A stretch of DNA of 64,000 nucleotides from Erythrocercus mccallii (Eukaryota > Chordata > Aves > Passeriformes > Dicruridae): positions 62,001 through 126,000 of the forward strand of contig VZRG01001555.1 of NCBI GenBank assembly GCA_013397435.1, written 5' to 3'. Position 1 is the first letter of the stretch, and each line of letters starts with the position of its first letter. A program made the position numbers and the translations under genes. The notes under the pieces were generated by a model. The model was not told where the DNA came from. It did not search any database and was given only the letters and a program-made list of their open reading frames with translations. Shown here piece by piece: positions 47,338 to 61,100 of this stretch.

Positions 47338-47830
47338 CTCGCTGAATGCAGCTCAGTCTTGACTTTGCCCTGTAAATCCCATCCTTGTCTGGGTCAGTTC
47401 TGCTGCAGGAGTCCTCACTAAGCACACGGGAGGCTGTGCAGCTGAGGGATTCTAAGGCAGGTTTCAGTCATACAAGCTGTAAGGTCCAGAAAATGCTGTT
47501 TGCAATAACGATCCAAAAAGCAGCAGTGTCCAAGGCAGGTAGGCAGCAAGAGTCCACAGATTGTAGCTGGTGAAGGTGGGTCCATAGGGAGGCAAATGCC
47601 TGTTGGCAGACCAGAGCACGACTGAGGTTTCTGTAGCTGTGAAAACAGCAAAAGCAGCAGCACCTTGCAATCGGCAGCAGAAACGGCAGCAACTGATACA
47701 AAGCTTTGCAGTTTCTCCTGTGCCACAGTACGTACACTGTATATCATTCCAGGAAGATTCAGCCCTTCCAGTCTTCATGAATTATTCAGCAGATTTTCAA
47801 CTTGTTAAATGAAGAAAAAAAAAAAAAAAA
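47338..47830 (-). promoter_or_regulatory. GPR88: GPR88 upstream region (5' UTR/promoter candidate)
   Basis: Moderately GC-rich sequence directly 5' of the start codon. Several overlapping minus-strand frames of 89-109 codons are open here but look like chance in stop-poor sequence. A 16-base A run at 47,815-47,830 bounds it. No TATA box was found. The transcription start cannot be placed from sequence. Confidence 0.4.
47815..47830. repeat. Poly-A run (16 bp)
   Basis: Uninterrupted A homopolymer about 480 bases upstream of the GPR88 start codon. Confidence 0.9.
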
Positions 47831-49941
47831 GCCAAACCCTATCATGCTCCAGAAATACGCCAACTACACAGTCTGACTTCTCCCTGCCTTGCCAGTCTTC
47901 TGGGTCTAACCCATTTACAAAACTTTCATTTGAAGCAAGGTTTTAAACCAGTACCAGTCACTTCTGTCTGAAATACAATCCATAAACTAGAAATTCTGCT
48001 GCTGGATACTCACTTTTTAAAAGATTTTTTTCTGATTTTTGTTAAGAGAAAGCTCAGTTTGCTTCTGCAATTTTAGTTAATTTTAGAACTGGTCTATAAT
48101 AACAATATACTTTCTAAGTGAAATCTTTCAAAGACAAGAGATACAATCCTTGTAAGACAGTACTTATTTGAGGAAGCTGGTTCTCAGTCGGAACATTTTA
48201 CATCTCTTCATAAACCTCAGCCTGTCTCAACTCACAAGAAATCCCGCATTGCCACACTGCCAGAGGTGAACACAGGTGTTGGTGAGCACACAGAATAACA
48301 CAGAATCTGTGTAGAATTTGAAACGGTACCACTCCAAAATTAGTTCCTGGAGAGATAAATAACAGCTCCTAAGGTGGACTAAAAACTGATTGAAGAGTAG
48401 GCATTAACAGTCCATTCCCAGATGGAGAATAATTAGTCATGGGATTCTCCCAGGAACTCTACCTTGCGTTACTCAAACAGGGACAAAATGTTATCTGTCC
48501 TTAACCTGGACAAGACTTAATAAGAAACTCACTAATAGAACATAGATTTATTTGAAAAGCTTTTCAGGTATGGAATGCTGGTTAATTTTGTAATAAGCTT
48601 AAGAAAAAAGCTGCTTTTGCAGGTAGGTTAGATACAGGCTACAAAAGCAAGCAATCGCAGTTCATAAGGTATCTGTACCAGAGATTTCATGAGGCAGTTT
48701 TAGATATTGTTAAACTCCTGATGCTAACAAATGGCAATACCAAAATAATATATTAGGAGGTAGTTATAGTTGCAATATACATCTTTTCAAGTTAGAAAAG
48801 TTAACTGGTGTGGGTTAATGGATGTTGCAATACAACATACCTTTTATTTGACAAAAAGGCTCATGTTAACAATTGAAAAATAGCGATCCAAAGGTGGATT
48901 TGTTACAAACATGAATATCTGTGTTCACTTTTAATTAATTAGATGGCTCATGTGCTTAAGGTTAAAGTCATACCTCAGTGATTTACTTGATCAGGCCCTT
49001 AATTACCATTTTTTTTGCCTGCTGCACTTTACAGTGTAGATCTAATCAAGTGTCAAACCTTTTGAGGCCTTTCATTGTTTAGCTGTCAGTAAAGAACAGT
49101 TATTATAGAAACTAAAATCCTCCTCTTTCTGCAGTACTGTAATTGAAAAATAGTCTCTGAATTTGTAACAAGAAATACCTCCCTAGCTGAAAAGCTTCAT
49201 AAAGCATACTTTAAAAGAGATGATGATAACTGTTTCATAAGATGTTAGCCACAGAATATTATGCCCAGTAGAGACCTTTAGATTTATTTAATCCATCCAC
49301 TCATGTTTTTAGACATCTTGTGTGCTACAGCTTGTTCTCCCAGAACCAGATATATTCATATTTGAAGGAACAGAAATCGTAAAGTTCAAGGACAAGTGAA
49401 CACAGGATATGAAAGGAATTTCAGGCTATTTCTTAAAAGCTACAAGGTTCTAAAAGACCTTTCTCGCCTTTCACTGTTCTATTTTTTTTTAAGAAGTCAA
49501 TTGTTGCAGAATACTGACTTATTTATGAAGTTAAAAAAAGAGCTGTACATAAGCTGGTATTTGTGTATTTCATCTAATAAATCAATAAATCTAAAGTCTA
49601 GAAAAAGGCCAAGGGAGAAGTTGATTCTTACGTACTAGAAACCTTTTAATTAGCGGTCCTTCCTGTATATTATTTACTCTGCACATCCAAACCACCATCC
49701 ATTATTCACCCAAATGCAGTGGCAGAAGCCTTTTGCATCTGCTCTATTCTCAGCTTTCCCATTTCTTTAGAGTGGCTGTGTAACCGTTATACACAGTCGA
49801 CATCTATTGCAAGAGAGGCTGACAGGAATATTAAGCACTAATAAATAATAGATAAATAATCATGTAATGCAACAAATTTGCTGAAAAGCAGCAACAGAAC
49901 TAAACAAATGTTAGAACCATTTGTGACTAGTTTTAAATTGA

Positions 49942-49957
49942 AGGAAGGAAGGAAGGA
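49942..49957. repeat. GGAA microsatellite (four units)
   Basis: Four consecutive ggaa/aagg units. Confidence 0.8.
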
Positions 49958-50400
49958 CAAAAAGCTAAAGAAAGCTAAATTGTTTTGATTCTAATGCACA
50001 AAGAACCTGCTTGGTGGGACTAAGAGACCTGTTGCACATGCAAAAAAGTCAAGTTACCTTACACCTGTAACAAGAGGCTCACCCAGGAAGGATTCCTCAG
50101 TTCAGACAGAGCTTTAAAATGATTGTATTTTGAAATATAACCCCATCATCATAATATCAACATGTTGGTTAAGTACCTGGCATTATACAAAGCAAATACA
50201 AGAAGGTGTTAAAGAAGGTATCTATCAAGCTAATGGTGTTTTGCAATGCCATCCTACTTTTAAGTACATTACATGGTTTACAGGAAAGAAGGTGATTTTG
50301 AAGAGTTATCTTCAATTAGAGATCAAATCATCAAAAGATCTAAGAAAAAACCAAGAAACAAGGAAGTTGGCTTATTACAGACATTTTATTATCAATTAGC

Positions 50401-50600
50401 TGTATGTATATATATATCTACATTTCAAAATCAATCAGTATTTTATTAAGGAAAACTATTTATAACAAAGTACATGAGAAAATTCTTTGAGAGGTAGAAT
50501 TCCCTTACCATTAATCTATAATTCATATACAGTATATTGTGTATATATATATGCACACACATATGCTACTTTGTGTGTATATGTTACATATACACAGTTG
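50401..50600. repeat. TA/CA-rich low-complexity stretch
   Basis: Alternating purine-pyrimidine runs (gtatatatatatatc, gtgtatatatatatgcacacac, gtgtgtatatg) with partial inverted symmetry between the GT-TA and TA-CA parts. Confidence 0.7.
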
Positions 50601-51459
50601 CAAAACTGTACAGTATTGCATGTAAATTTTATTCAGTGATTTTGATTTTTATAACTGCTCTCAGTATTGCTTTTTAACACTTTTAGTACAACTTTCCATA
50701 GCAGTTTGTGATCTGATTATTTTAAAAAATTATGTAGCACTTAACTTCAGTTGTAAAGCAAATGCAAGGTATTCACAGGTCTTCAGGAACAAAGACTGAC
50801 AATCCAATTAAGTTTTATTTTGAAGTTTCTGCAGATGTTGGAAAAACAAACAGGTAACAAATCTGGTTTGTTTTTGTCTTGTACAGGAGGGGCAAATCAA
50901 ATCCTCACAGCTGCTTATATTCTTTTCCTTACCATGCACTTGTAAGTTCTGAAAATTTTACACATGATCTTTAGTACTGTAACACAATTTCATCCTAAGC
51001 CTCATTCCTAATCGCGTCTGACTGACCTGTACGTTCCACAGAGTAGAGCATCTTTACTATGGCAGAAGCCTTCCATGATACAGGAGGCTACCTCAGCCAT
51101 ATGCTCAACAACAAATGTAAAGGTTTATGAAGCATCTAACTGATAGATAAAATTCTGATTTATGCCAACATTTACTATGTGTTGCTAAGGAAATTGTACA
51201 CATACTGCCAAATGTAGGTTAAAAGCATGCAAGTATGCAGTGCCACCTAATTCACTGTACATTTTTACCAACTTCAATTTGGTCTGCCTTCATTTTTGCA
51301 GCATATATTGCATAGCAAAAGTTAACATTCTACACTGAAAACAAGACAAATCCTTTAAGATAAATTGAAAGAGTGTTAATTGTACAACTGAGTCATCACA
51401 TAAATTACTTTTTTGTTGCAGAAGATGTAATTACATCACATCTCAACAAATATTTTCCC

Positions 51460-51465
51460 TTTATT
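51460..51465 (-). promoter_or_regulatory. CDC14A: Candidate CDC14A polyadenylation signal
   Basis: This is the first minus-strand AATAAA after the CDC14A stop codon, 670 bases downstream. Use is unproven, and several further hexamers lie beyond. Confidence 0.35.
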
Positions 51466-52134
51466 TTTCTTTCATAGCGTTTCCTTAAGAAACGTTAGCA
51501 GCCAGAAGTGGAAAGCGGACTATGTATTAAGTGCTTTTAGTAGATATTGTAATAACAAGTTTCTCACTAGTTAGACTTCCATCAAATTATTAGAAGACCA
51601 ATTAGTAAAAAAGTAAATTACATTAGGCTCTAAGCAATAATTATGGACCCATAAAACAAGAAAAATCTCTTGTTTATAAAAAAATTCATATCTTTGATAA
51701 ACATGTACAAATTCTTAAAAATACACATTTTTGTAGCAAAGTAGACCCTAAATTAAAATATATTCTAGTTTTTACATTTTTATATATAGTTTACCAAAAT
51801 ATTCTCTTAATACATATTTTAACACTGTACACAAGTTAATAAATGTCTTAATGAAACTCATTAGAAATATATTCAAGCTGTCTCAACATAAAAAATTTAA
51901 ATTTGCATATAATATGGGGTAGTAATTTCCATAAATTCAACTTCAGTGCATCTGCAGTAGTCATTAAGAATAAATTTCTGCCTGTTAAAATGTCTCCTCT
52001 TGGTGTTAGGGTTTTAATACATCTTGTATTGAAGGTTCCTCCTTTTAATGAGCAGCTTCTTTTCTTCAGTTCTTCTCCATCATGAAGGACATCGACTTGA
52101 AGAGCTCAGCAGCTTTCACCAAAGCAGCAAGGCT

Positions 52135-52164
52135 TTAGTACTGAACATACTCAGACTGAAGGGA
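52135..52164 (-). CDS. CDC14A: CDC14A terminal coding segment (9 residues and stop)
   Basis: A strong acceptor (TTTTTCTTCTCTGCACAG) is followed in phase 0 by codons for SLQSEYVQY and a TAA. Human CDC14A isoform 1 ends SLQSEYVHY, so eight of nine residues agree. The preceding coding exon lies about 7.1 kb away, so this segment is easily missed by gene finders. The rest of this exon is 3' UTR running left. Confidence 0.93.
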   Translation of the reverse strand, partial: SLQSEYVQY

Positions 52165-55100
52165 CTGTGCAGAGAAGAAAAACAGATTAAAACTCACTGG
52201 AGAGGTGAACATATATAGAACATTATCTAGAACATGTATTTTTCACTTGAAGATTAGAGGAAGGACAGAAAGGAGAAAAAGAAAGAGTTGGAGGGGGACT
52301 TGAATCTCTACATAGGTAAAGATGAATAAAATAGAAGAAATTAAAATCTGAGTAAAGTCCATCAACTTTCCTGTATCTACACATACTTTTCCAAACCAGT
52401 TTCTTGAGATTCTTCAAGAAAGTCTTACAAGTCCTTTAAAATACCACTGCTACTGTAAAAGTCAGCTTACTTTAGCTGTTGATTCAGATAATGATATAGG
52501 AAACAGATGATATAGCTCATTGAGGAAAAAAGCTACATCAGTAATTACAGATGGATAAATCTATGTATGGTTACCAAAACCAGATGAAAATGAAGCACTG
52601 CAAATGGCTCATCTGGTTAAGTCAGTATAATTAAGAGAAAATCATAACCTGCTCTACTGTATTTATCTACATTTCTGTTTCTACTGAAGCCTAAAGTTTT
52701 ATTACAAAATCATTAATCAGCTTAGACAGTATCCAATCGTTTTACTAGCTTTTATACAGATGTATTTAAGAAGTCATTCTGATGATTTTAAGTCTTGTAC
52801 AGTGATGAGCTGTCTCAGATTAGTATGGTTATAAATAAATAGCAAATAAAACCCCCAAACATATTTTAAAAGTGCATCAAGTCTTCAGAATTAGAGAGAA
52901 CCAGTGGAGGCCAGCATGACTCCTAAGGACTGGACCCTCGTCTTCTCTTCCATTTTCCCAGTATTCCTAAGTAGTCATTATAGAAAATGCTCTTTGGCAC
53001 CCATAGTGAAACCTATAAGAAGAAGTACATAATACATTTATGTATATCTTTATAGCTCTAACTAATATCACACAACTACTTTCCCTCTATATATTAAGTC
53101 TCAGGATATATTTTCAAAGTTGTCTTTTAAATGCATTTTCACATCTCAAAGTTTTGAGACCACCTGGATATTCTTCCCTAGGTAGAAAAAGTGCTGTGAG
53201 CATAGATTGGAATACCGCTGACTAAAAAAGGTCTGGTTTTAGTAAGAGGAAGGCAGAAGGAATAGCCCTTCATTAATGAGCACTCAAAATTTCTCCTCTC
53301 TTAATGATCCTCAAAGGCTTCTCATTTTCTGAAGCGTATTTTAACAACTGGAAAGACGGTTACACTTAATTAGTGCAGTATTTGAAATGGATCCATCAGA
53401 ACTGAATCCTTAGTAAAGTGATTAATAAACATTTAAAAAGGCATGAAATGTAGTTATATACTTTTATATGTTAGATTACTTTAAGCTTGGACAGACGAAA
53501 GATGACCAGAAAGCACTGTACACTCTTAAAACCAGCAAGTGTTAGTTACAAAGAACTGAGAACACTAGCCCTTCACTCAGCAGACAGCAGTAACCAGCAA
53601 TTCTACATCATGATTTCAATGAAAAAAACAAACTGTAAATTAAAGATTCTGAAGTTTAAACTGTAGTTCTTAGAACTGTTTGTAATCCAAGTTACAAAAA
53701 ATATGGAAAAAAATCAAGAAAACACATAACACCTCCCCACCCCGATATCCAGCAGCATATATTGTTTGGAAACAGGATAGCATATTTTGGTAATTTTTGT
53801 TACAGATGGGTAGGCAGAGTTTATTTACTTTCAAATGAAGAAATATGTTTTTCAGTGTGTTCCCACCCTCATCATTACTCTACTTCAAATCCCTATGATT
53901 TCTTCCTAATGTCTCAAAGTCTTTTCTGAATAAAGAGAAGTAATTAAATCTAAACAGCATTTTTTCCAGATTAAGCTACGTGACTTCACATAAATTTCTT
54001 TCACTAAAAACAAGGTGATAGTTCTAGCAACTGAGCTATTGTAAAGTATACAGACTCACACATTTGAGTCTGAAAAACTTAAATATAGGAGAAGCTTGTG
54101 GTTTTGATTTTGTGTTTTCAGAGAAGTAATTTGTGCTCTTAAATCTCTTCACATGTCTGAAGAGATTGACTGTGAAGTTTCAAAGCCTGTAATTATGTTT
54201 TTTTTCTTTTAAATTTTTTGAGGAGTTTTCTATTTTAAAATTTACATTTGCCATGACTCAAAGTATGGCCTATGCTTCTGAAAGCTCTACTAAAAACAAA
54301 AAACTCCAATCCATTTTTACAAGTAATTTGCTGGATTTAACAAAATCTTATTTATTATTGTGTTAAAAATAGAAGGAAAAAAGCCAAAGAAATTGACTGC
54401 TGAATTGCAAAGATGAGAGTATAAAATCAGTTAATGGAGAGGAAATCTAAATGTGTGTTCCTACAGTGGTCTTATGATGTGTCAAACTTGCCAGTTTATA
54501 GCCAAGTAACAGACATTTAAACAAAGAACTAAGAATTTCACTACAGAGTACCACTACAGTTAAGGATATCTAAGGAAGTTTATGCTGAAACAACTGCTTA
54601 GATCACTTTCATGTTTCTTCTTCAAGAGGAGGCACAGAAAACCTCCTGAAAGAGAAAATAAGCACCAAATCCACGGAGGCACTAGAACTATATTTGCAGA
54701 CATGCAACTGCAGGTCCAAGTCAGCCTCAAACTGAATTCTGTTTCAAGATGGAATAACCCTCTAACCTAAGCCTATTTGATTGGATTTAAACCTGCCCTT
54801 TCCCCAGATAATTGCAAAAATGTAACTTCAGTTTTCTGAATGTCCATCAACTCTCCCAAACATTGTTGCAATAGGAGTGTTGCTGCAGGCAAGAACCACT
54901 GTGAGTACACAAGAGCTAAACTAGCTCAGGATGTGTTAGAGAAAATGCACATACACATGAAGTGATCCTGTGGGTCTGCTGAATTTACACATCAGTAAGA
55001 TGCACTAGTGTTTGTCTGTTTTTTGCAAAGCCTGTTCTGTCTTCATTAATGGTAAGTTCTTATTAAGAAAAGCCATGCCACAGGTAAAGATGATGTATAT

Positions 55101-58100
55101 GAATTTTAAAACACTGCCAACACTTCTCAAATTTTTGGCAATGTTTCCATCTTGCCAGTTTCCATGACAGCTATAGAAGCAAAAGGTGACTCATCTTAAG
55201 ACTACCCAGTTACACATTCTCCAATAAAAATACATTTTAAAGAGCAATATTTGGATTTAGAACTATTGTAAGAAAAAAGCAAAAATCTTATAGCAGTACC
55301 TTAAGTGTGATTAGAGTTGAAGAGAGTAATTCTGCAAATTGTTATTGTGAGAGATTCTGTTTAATCATAACAGGCACTTTTAAAATAAAGTGTTTATTCT
55401 ATTTGACTGGAACAGCAAGTTTTCCCTTCTTTTCTTTGAAAATCAACCTTTTCTTCTCGCTCATCAGCATAAACACGATAAAGTGGATTATAAGCTTGCA
55501 CTGATGAAGGACAAAAACCATTAGAGAAAAATACACGTCTGACAACAATAGCTATAGTCGTGGTTATTTTTTATTCCTCCTTTTTTTAAGTACAATGTGG
55601 AACAGCAGTATTAATACATGCTTCATTGCAGAACAATGAAAAAAAGATAAGTGAATAACCTTCTCTTCCATACTGCGGGAAAAACCTCACTAATGAGTTT
55701 AGTGAACATAAACTAGAACTGAGAAACTGCTGTCCTAGCCATCTCAAAATGCTCCTGAACCACTCGTGTTAACAAAGATAGACAAGTAAGAGTGATAAGG
55801 TGATTTTCTAAAATAAAAGTATTAGATGATTACAGCTGGTTACCTTGATATCTAACTCAGGGAAGGGAGATTTTGGCAATTAAGAGAAAGGAAATGAATC
55901 AGTATCATTCAAAAGCCCTTTGATGAGCTAAGTGAATAAACAAAGCACCAGGACATGTAATAGACTTCTGTCAGGTACATCACCTGATGTGCTCCAATTA
56001 GAAAGAACACAAACACTGCAACAAGCCTATGCTGGGCTGTCACGATTTTCAAGTCATTTCAGCATCTAAAGCAGTGAAGTGGAAATGATTAAACAGAATT
56101 CTGTTTTTAAAATAATTCTGCCAGAACTGGTAGCTACTACCTTGCTGCATTTGACTGTGTATAACCTTTACTTCTCAGGAGCAAGCAATATCAAGCCAGG
56201 AATTATTCAAGGGTTATATCCTTTATATCCCTTATATCCTTCCACGCATTACTAAGTCATTAAGATAGGTAGGAAGAAAATTAAAGATATTTTTAAAACA
56301 GGAGAATTGTGCATTTTAGAAAGGTTTTTGTTCGTTAAAAATGTTTTCCATTCAACCTAAAACTTTACACTTATGCCTAAGATATTTCATTTAAATTAAT
56401 GTTTTAAGTCCCTTAATAGTTCTATTGCAAAGAGACAACAATTTCCTTCTTCACTGCAATGCACAGAGCTGTAAGCATGCCTCTGTTGTCACCATGGCTG
56501 TTTCACCTGTTCATGAATTACTCTGGTTTTCTTCCTTTAACTATACAGTAACCAGCATTCCTTGCTTTTCTCCCTTTTCCTAAGTCATCCTTATCTAAGA
56601 CAGAAAGGCATGCTGCAATTCTGGAGGATACACTCACTGTAAACCACTCCCTCTCCCCACAGAGGTTTGGGGAATTTTTCTGTCAATGCCAACTATGTTG
56701 ACCTCGAGGGTTCATGAGATTAAGGAGAAACACAGAACTATCCTAGAATTTTGCAAGTATGTGGACACAAAAACCCCCAAAGTGTCACCAATACTTAATT
56801 TTCCTGTCCTATGCTTATGGAACAAGCCCATTAACTTGGCTTTCACTGTCAAAAATAATTTGTAGCATTAAGTTACAGCAACTGCCTCTCCAAAGGAGGT
56901 GACAGTTCTTGGCTTTTACAATATTGTATTTACATTCAACCTTTTAAGCTGCTTGAGGAAAACAGGTTTACTGTTTCTATAATGCTTTACATTTTCATTT
57001 GGTACCCTTGTAAATTCTGACCTATTGTGAATGATGTCAGCTTATTTTTATGAATAACTCCTATTACAGTAACAAGGAGTTTCTTTCCCTTAGGGTGCTG
57101 CATGTAAGTTTACATGAATATACTTTAGGCATAATATATAGCTGTAAGTAAAATATGGAAAAACCCTCTAAATATGCTGCTGGCAGCATGTAATTTACAA
57201 AAGAAACTACTGAAAAGAATGGGAATGGGCTGACTTTCCAAGGAATTATTGCTCAATACATTAAATATGAGACAGTACTGAGAGTGCGACATTAATAATA
57301 ATCATCAAATCAGCCAATTTACCACTTATTATTCAGATGAGTGATTGCTCTCACCCACTGTTGGTATACTGACTCTCAATTCCAGTATACTCAACAGGAG
57401 CAGAGGACTGAATTTCTGTAAGCATGATGGATTAAAGACTGGGAACACCTAAAAAGGATGACTTCCAGAGCAACCAGGATGCATGAACAAATCAAAGACT
57501 CATCAATGCATCTCAAACAAACATTCCTGGCTTGCTATATAGCTTTTCACCTCTCCTCATCTCTATGCCTGAAGAAATTCAACAGAATTAGTTAAACAAG
57601 AACAGTCCTCTTGTTCTAAAACTTGTTTCATCATAGAAAAACTGTTATGGTTTCTATAGATCACTTGAAAAATCTCAATTATATATAGTTTATTACAATC
57701 CCATTTAGTAAGGAAAAACAGAGTCAAAGAGATGAAGATGTGGAAACATTCAAGAATTCCCTTGCAAACAAGTTACTGCTGCTGTTTAAAGTTTACACTC
57801 AATTTTAAATTCAATGCAGAACAGTGATTCCAAGATCATGGAGTATCAGCATTTATTTGCAGATAAACTGTAATGGATAAGAAGCTTTTTTTTTTAAAAC
57901 AAGGAGGCTGGCAGCATCAAGTATACTGAAGAGCTGCTTTAGGTCAAGCAGATCCTATCACAGTAGGAGGAACCCACTGAGTTAGAGAATACAGAACCAC
58001 ATTCCCTCAACTAACTTCAATGTTCTGTTTACACAGATTAGGTTTCAGTCCCACATGCTATTTAATTCTACAATGGAACAATGAGATTTTATTTCCTAAT

Positions 58101-61100
58101 ATCATCTATCCTCAGAAATAGCAATTCATACTCCCAAACTACAAAGATGTGTCTTCTGAACTGTGAGTGGTGCCACATCAGAGCTGTTAACAAGAGGGTA
58201 GGTCCTCCACTTCTGCAGGGAGAACACAGCCCATGAATGACCTTACCCAGGACATGCTAGTTACATGCAATGTATGTTATTAGCTGTTTTAAAACAGACT
58301 CACCACACTCAGAACCACTAGCACATATAACACCAGAACTTTCTTTATACTGAAACAATTTATCAATGGTAAGGAAACAGAAAAGCAATGTGCAATAGTC
58401 TGAAGTTAATTTTACACAAAGCAAATTTTATTACCACCCAGTAAAAAAAAATCCTAAGTGTCAGAACTAGTCAAGAGAGGCTCGCAGGCTCCCTTAATCA
58501 CAGGCAAAATATTTTTAAAAAATGTACTATTTTTTGTAATTAGTAAGCTATCAAATCTTTGGAAACCAGGTATTTTAAATTGGTTTTTGATTTACAGTAG
58601 TAGATATGATTATTTTTTCCCTAGAATAGATTAACCTATTTCTGCTTTCATAAATGAAGTTTCTCTAGTCTCTCTTCTCTGCATTTTGGGTAGAAACACT
58701 TTTAAGTTGCATTAGTTTATCTGAACATCCTCTTTATACAGACTCTTCTACACAGAAAATGAGCACAAAATAAGCCCAAGGCAGCAAAGTTGTTGAGGAA
58801 CGAAAGCTGCAATGTGAGACCATTAGAAATATCTTGCTTATAATACCTTCCACATTTAGTGTTAGAAAAGGAGTAGGTTTCAAGTCAAAGAGCACTAATT
58901 GTTCAAATAAGCCCTATCTTCATGTTCTACCTTCTGTTTACTATGATACATTCAAAGGCTTCTTAAAATCTGTCACTGCACGAAGACAATTAACTTATAG
59001 ACTGTGTTATGGATAATTTGAAATAAAATCTACAGGGTAAGAAGGTCCATAAAAAAAAGTTATCAGAAAAGATGTGACATTCAGGCACGATTTATTTTCA
59101 TGAAGCTTTCATGTAATAGATGCTTAGAAGAGATGGAAAAAAAAGCAGCTGAAATGATAAGTAACAGATAAAGGTGCTGCTCAGAAACATTAGAGGAAAT
59201 TGGAGAATTATGCTGAGTTAAGATTTTTTTTTTTTGCAACTGTTTTCCTCACAGAAGCAAGGACGAAAAGCAACAGTGAGCTGCCTGAAAGTGCTGTTGT
59301 GACTGTGACTTACAGGGATGGACTCTGGTATCGTGCTGGAGGAGTTGTAAGGCCCATAAAGGAAGGCTGGTGCGTACTCATCTGTCACGGCGCCGTGAAA
59401 ACTGCTTTGGCTGCTCAGGTTGTTGCCACTACTGCTGTTTCTGTTGTATAAGTTGTTGTTCAGTTCATAGTTTTTTCTGTGTGGCAGCTGCAAGCTGCCA
59501 TTCAGGTGACTGGAGATATGGCTTACAGAAAAACCTGTCCTAGAGGACAATGATGTCATTTTGCTCTCATCATCATCTGAAGCAGCGTACAGGTTCCCTA
59601 GAGAACTGGCTAGTCTGGAGTTTATGGAAATGCTGAATGGAAAACACATGCAGGGAAAAAAATATTCACAAGGTATGTAGAGATAGATACAAAAACGTAA
59701 CAGACAATTAGAAGACATTAGGTGAGTAACACAGACCATTCTGAAATAATCCGTGTTTGCACACAGGTTCATTTTCTAGCTTCTAAGTAACAAAACCCAG
59801 AAATCTTTGTAAGGACTTCTCAAGTTTTGCTTATTCAAGCACTACACCATGGCCAGCTTTCACCTCTGTCAAACCATACTCACATGCAGGAGATGGTGTT
59901 AAAAGGTTTAGGCAATTCTGATTTACACTGAAGTACTTTGTGTACATGGAACAGTTTAAGAACTCCTCCTCTGTTTCTTGCAATCAGTTTTGTGATACAA
60001 ACCTTCAAGTAACCAAGAAGTAATATGACAAAATTTGAGACTGGAAATAGGGTGTCCTGAGATACCTCAAGCTGGTTACTCTCTTCAGGCACATAGTTAT
60101 TAAAAAAGCATCAATCATTCTGAGTGTCACTTAATATATATAATTACTTAGGACAATAGTAATAATAGAGCTAAATAGTAATAAATCAAGGGTTCATAAA
60201 AATTTAATTACCACTCAGTATTTTGAGAGTAACCGTATATAGAGTTGTGGGAATATCTGCAAAACATCTATAAAGTGAGATAAGGGAAAGAAACCTTAAC
60301 AACCCACAATACTGTTTCAGATGACACAATCTCAATAAAACTCTCAGACCAGTAGGATAGATTTTGGGTTTTGCTTGTTTTTTAAATCTGTAGGCAACTG
60401 AAGTTTGGTTGGTAGAACAGCAAATCACTGTACGTAAATTTAAGTCTTCCTATAGCCAGAAGCAAGTGCTTCATAGGCACTGACAACCGCTGTAGGATAC
60501 TGTAAGCATTTGTACCAAAATGAGAAGAAAAAAAACCTTTTAAGGTTAGAGCCTGAGGACATGGAAAGTCTGCTTATTCTTTCTGCAGATGGTGAAGTAA
60601 CTGCCACCACTCTGGAGGCCTTCAGAGGAGATATGGATCCTTCTGTGCTACCTGAAGTATTCAGTCTAAAAAGAATACAGAGTTCCAGTGAGAAGCAAGA
60701 TTTTATCATTAAAATATCTCCAACACATACAGTCTTTCAGTATATAGACTGGTATTTTAAAAAGTGTGAATTCTCAAGTCTTCAAGTCTCAACATCAAAA
60801 CCTCAAGTTTGCCTGTTTAAACATATTTTTTAAAAAAACTTCCCAGATACCCCCTGCTGTACCTTATTAAAAAGTTATAGGCTACTTTTCACCTTGATAA
60901 TTTATGAAGGTCAAGTGTCCATTTTTTATAGATTTATTGTAAGTTTTATCATAAATTTTAGAACTCTAAATGTAAATTTGATTAAGAGTACTTTTTGAGC
61001 TTATAGAGCAAGTATGAGTAGAAAAAACCCAAGACTGTAGCTTTCATGAGGTCAGCATCATTTCCAAATGAAAATTTTGACAGAGTTGCACAGAACATGC

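Larger units (their letters stand above)
46010..47350. other. CpG island covering GPR88
   Basis: This is the only strongly GC-rich, CpG-dense stretch in the window. It covers the whole GPR88 coding exon and about 220 bases beyond its 3' end. The abrupt base-composition change at both edges marks it. Confidence 0.85.
47831..51459. other. Intergenic DNA between GPR88 and the CDC14A 3' end
   Basis: AT-rich, with no coding region recognised. It contains a GGAA tetranucleotide run (49,942-49,957) and a TA/CA-rich low-complexity stretch (50,401-50,600). Further minus-strand AATAAA hexamers near 50,814, 50,628, 50,442 and 50,380 mean that a longer CDC14A 3' UTR could extend into it. Confidence 0.5.

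Noticed and set aside
47418..47778. Overlapping minus-strand frames of 89-109 codons upstream of GPR88
   Set aside because: They lie in stop-poor 5' flanking sequence, overlap one another in different frames, and contain no recognisable domain.
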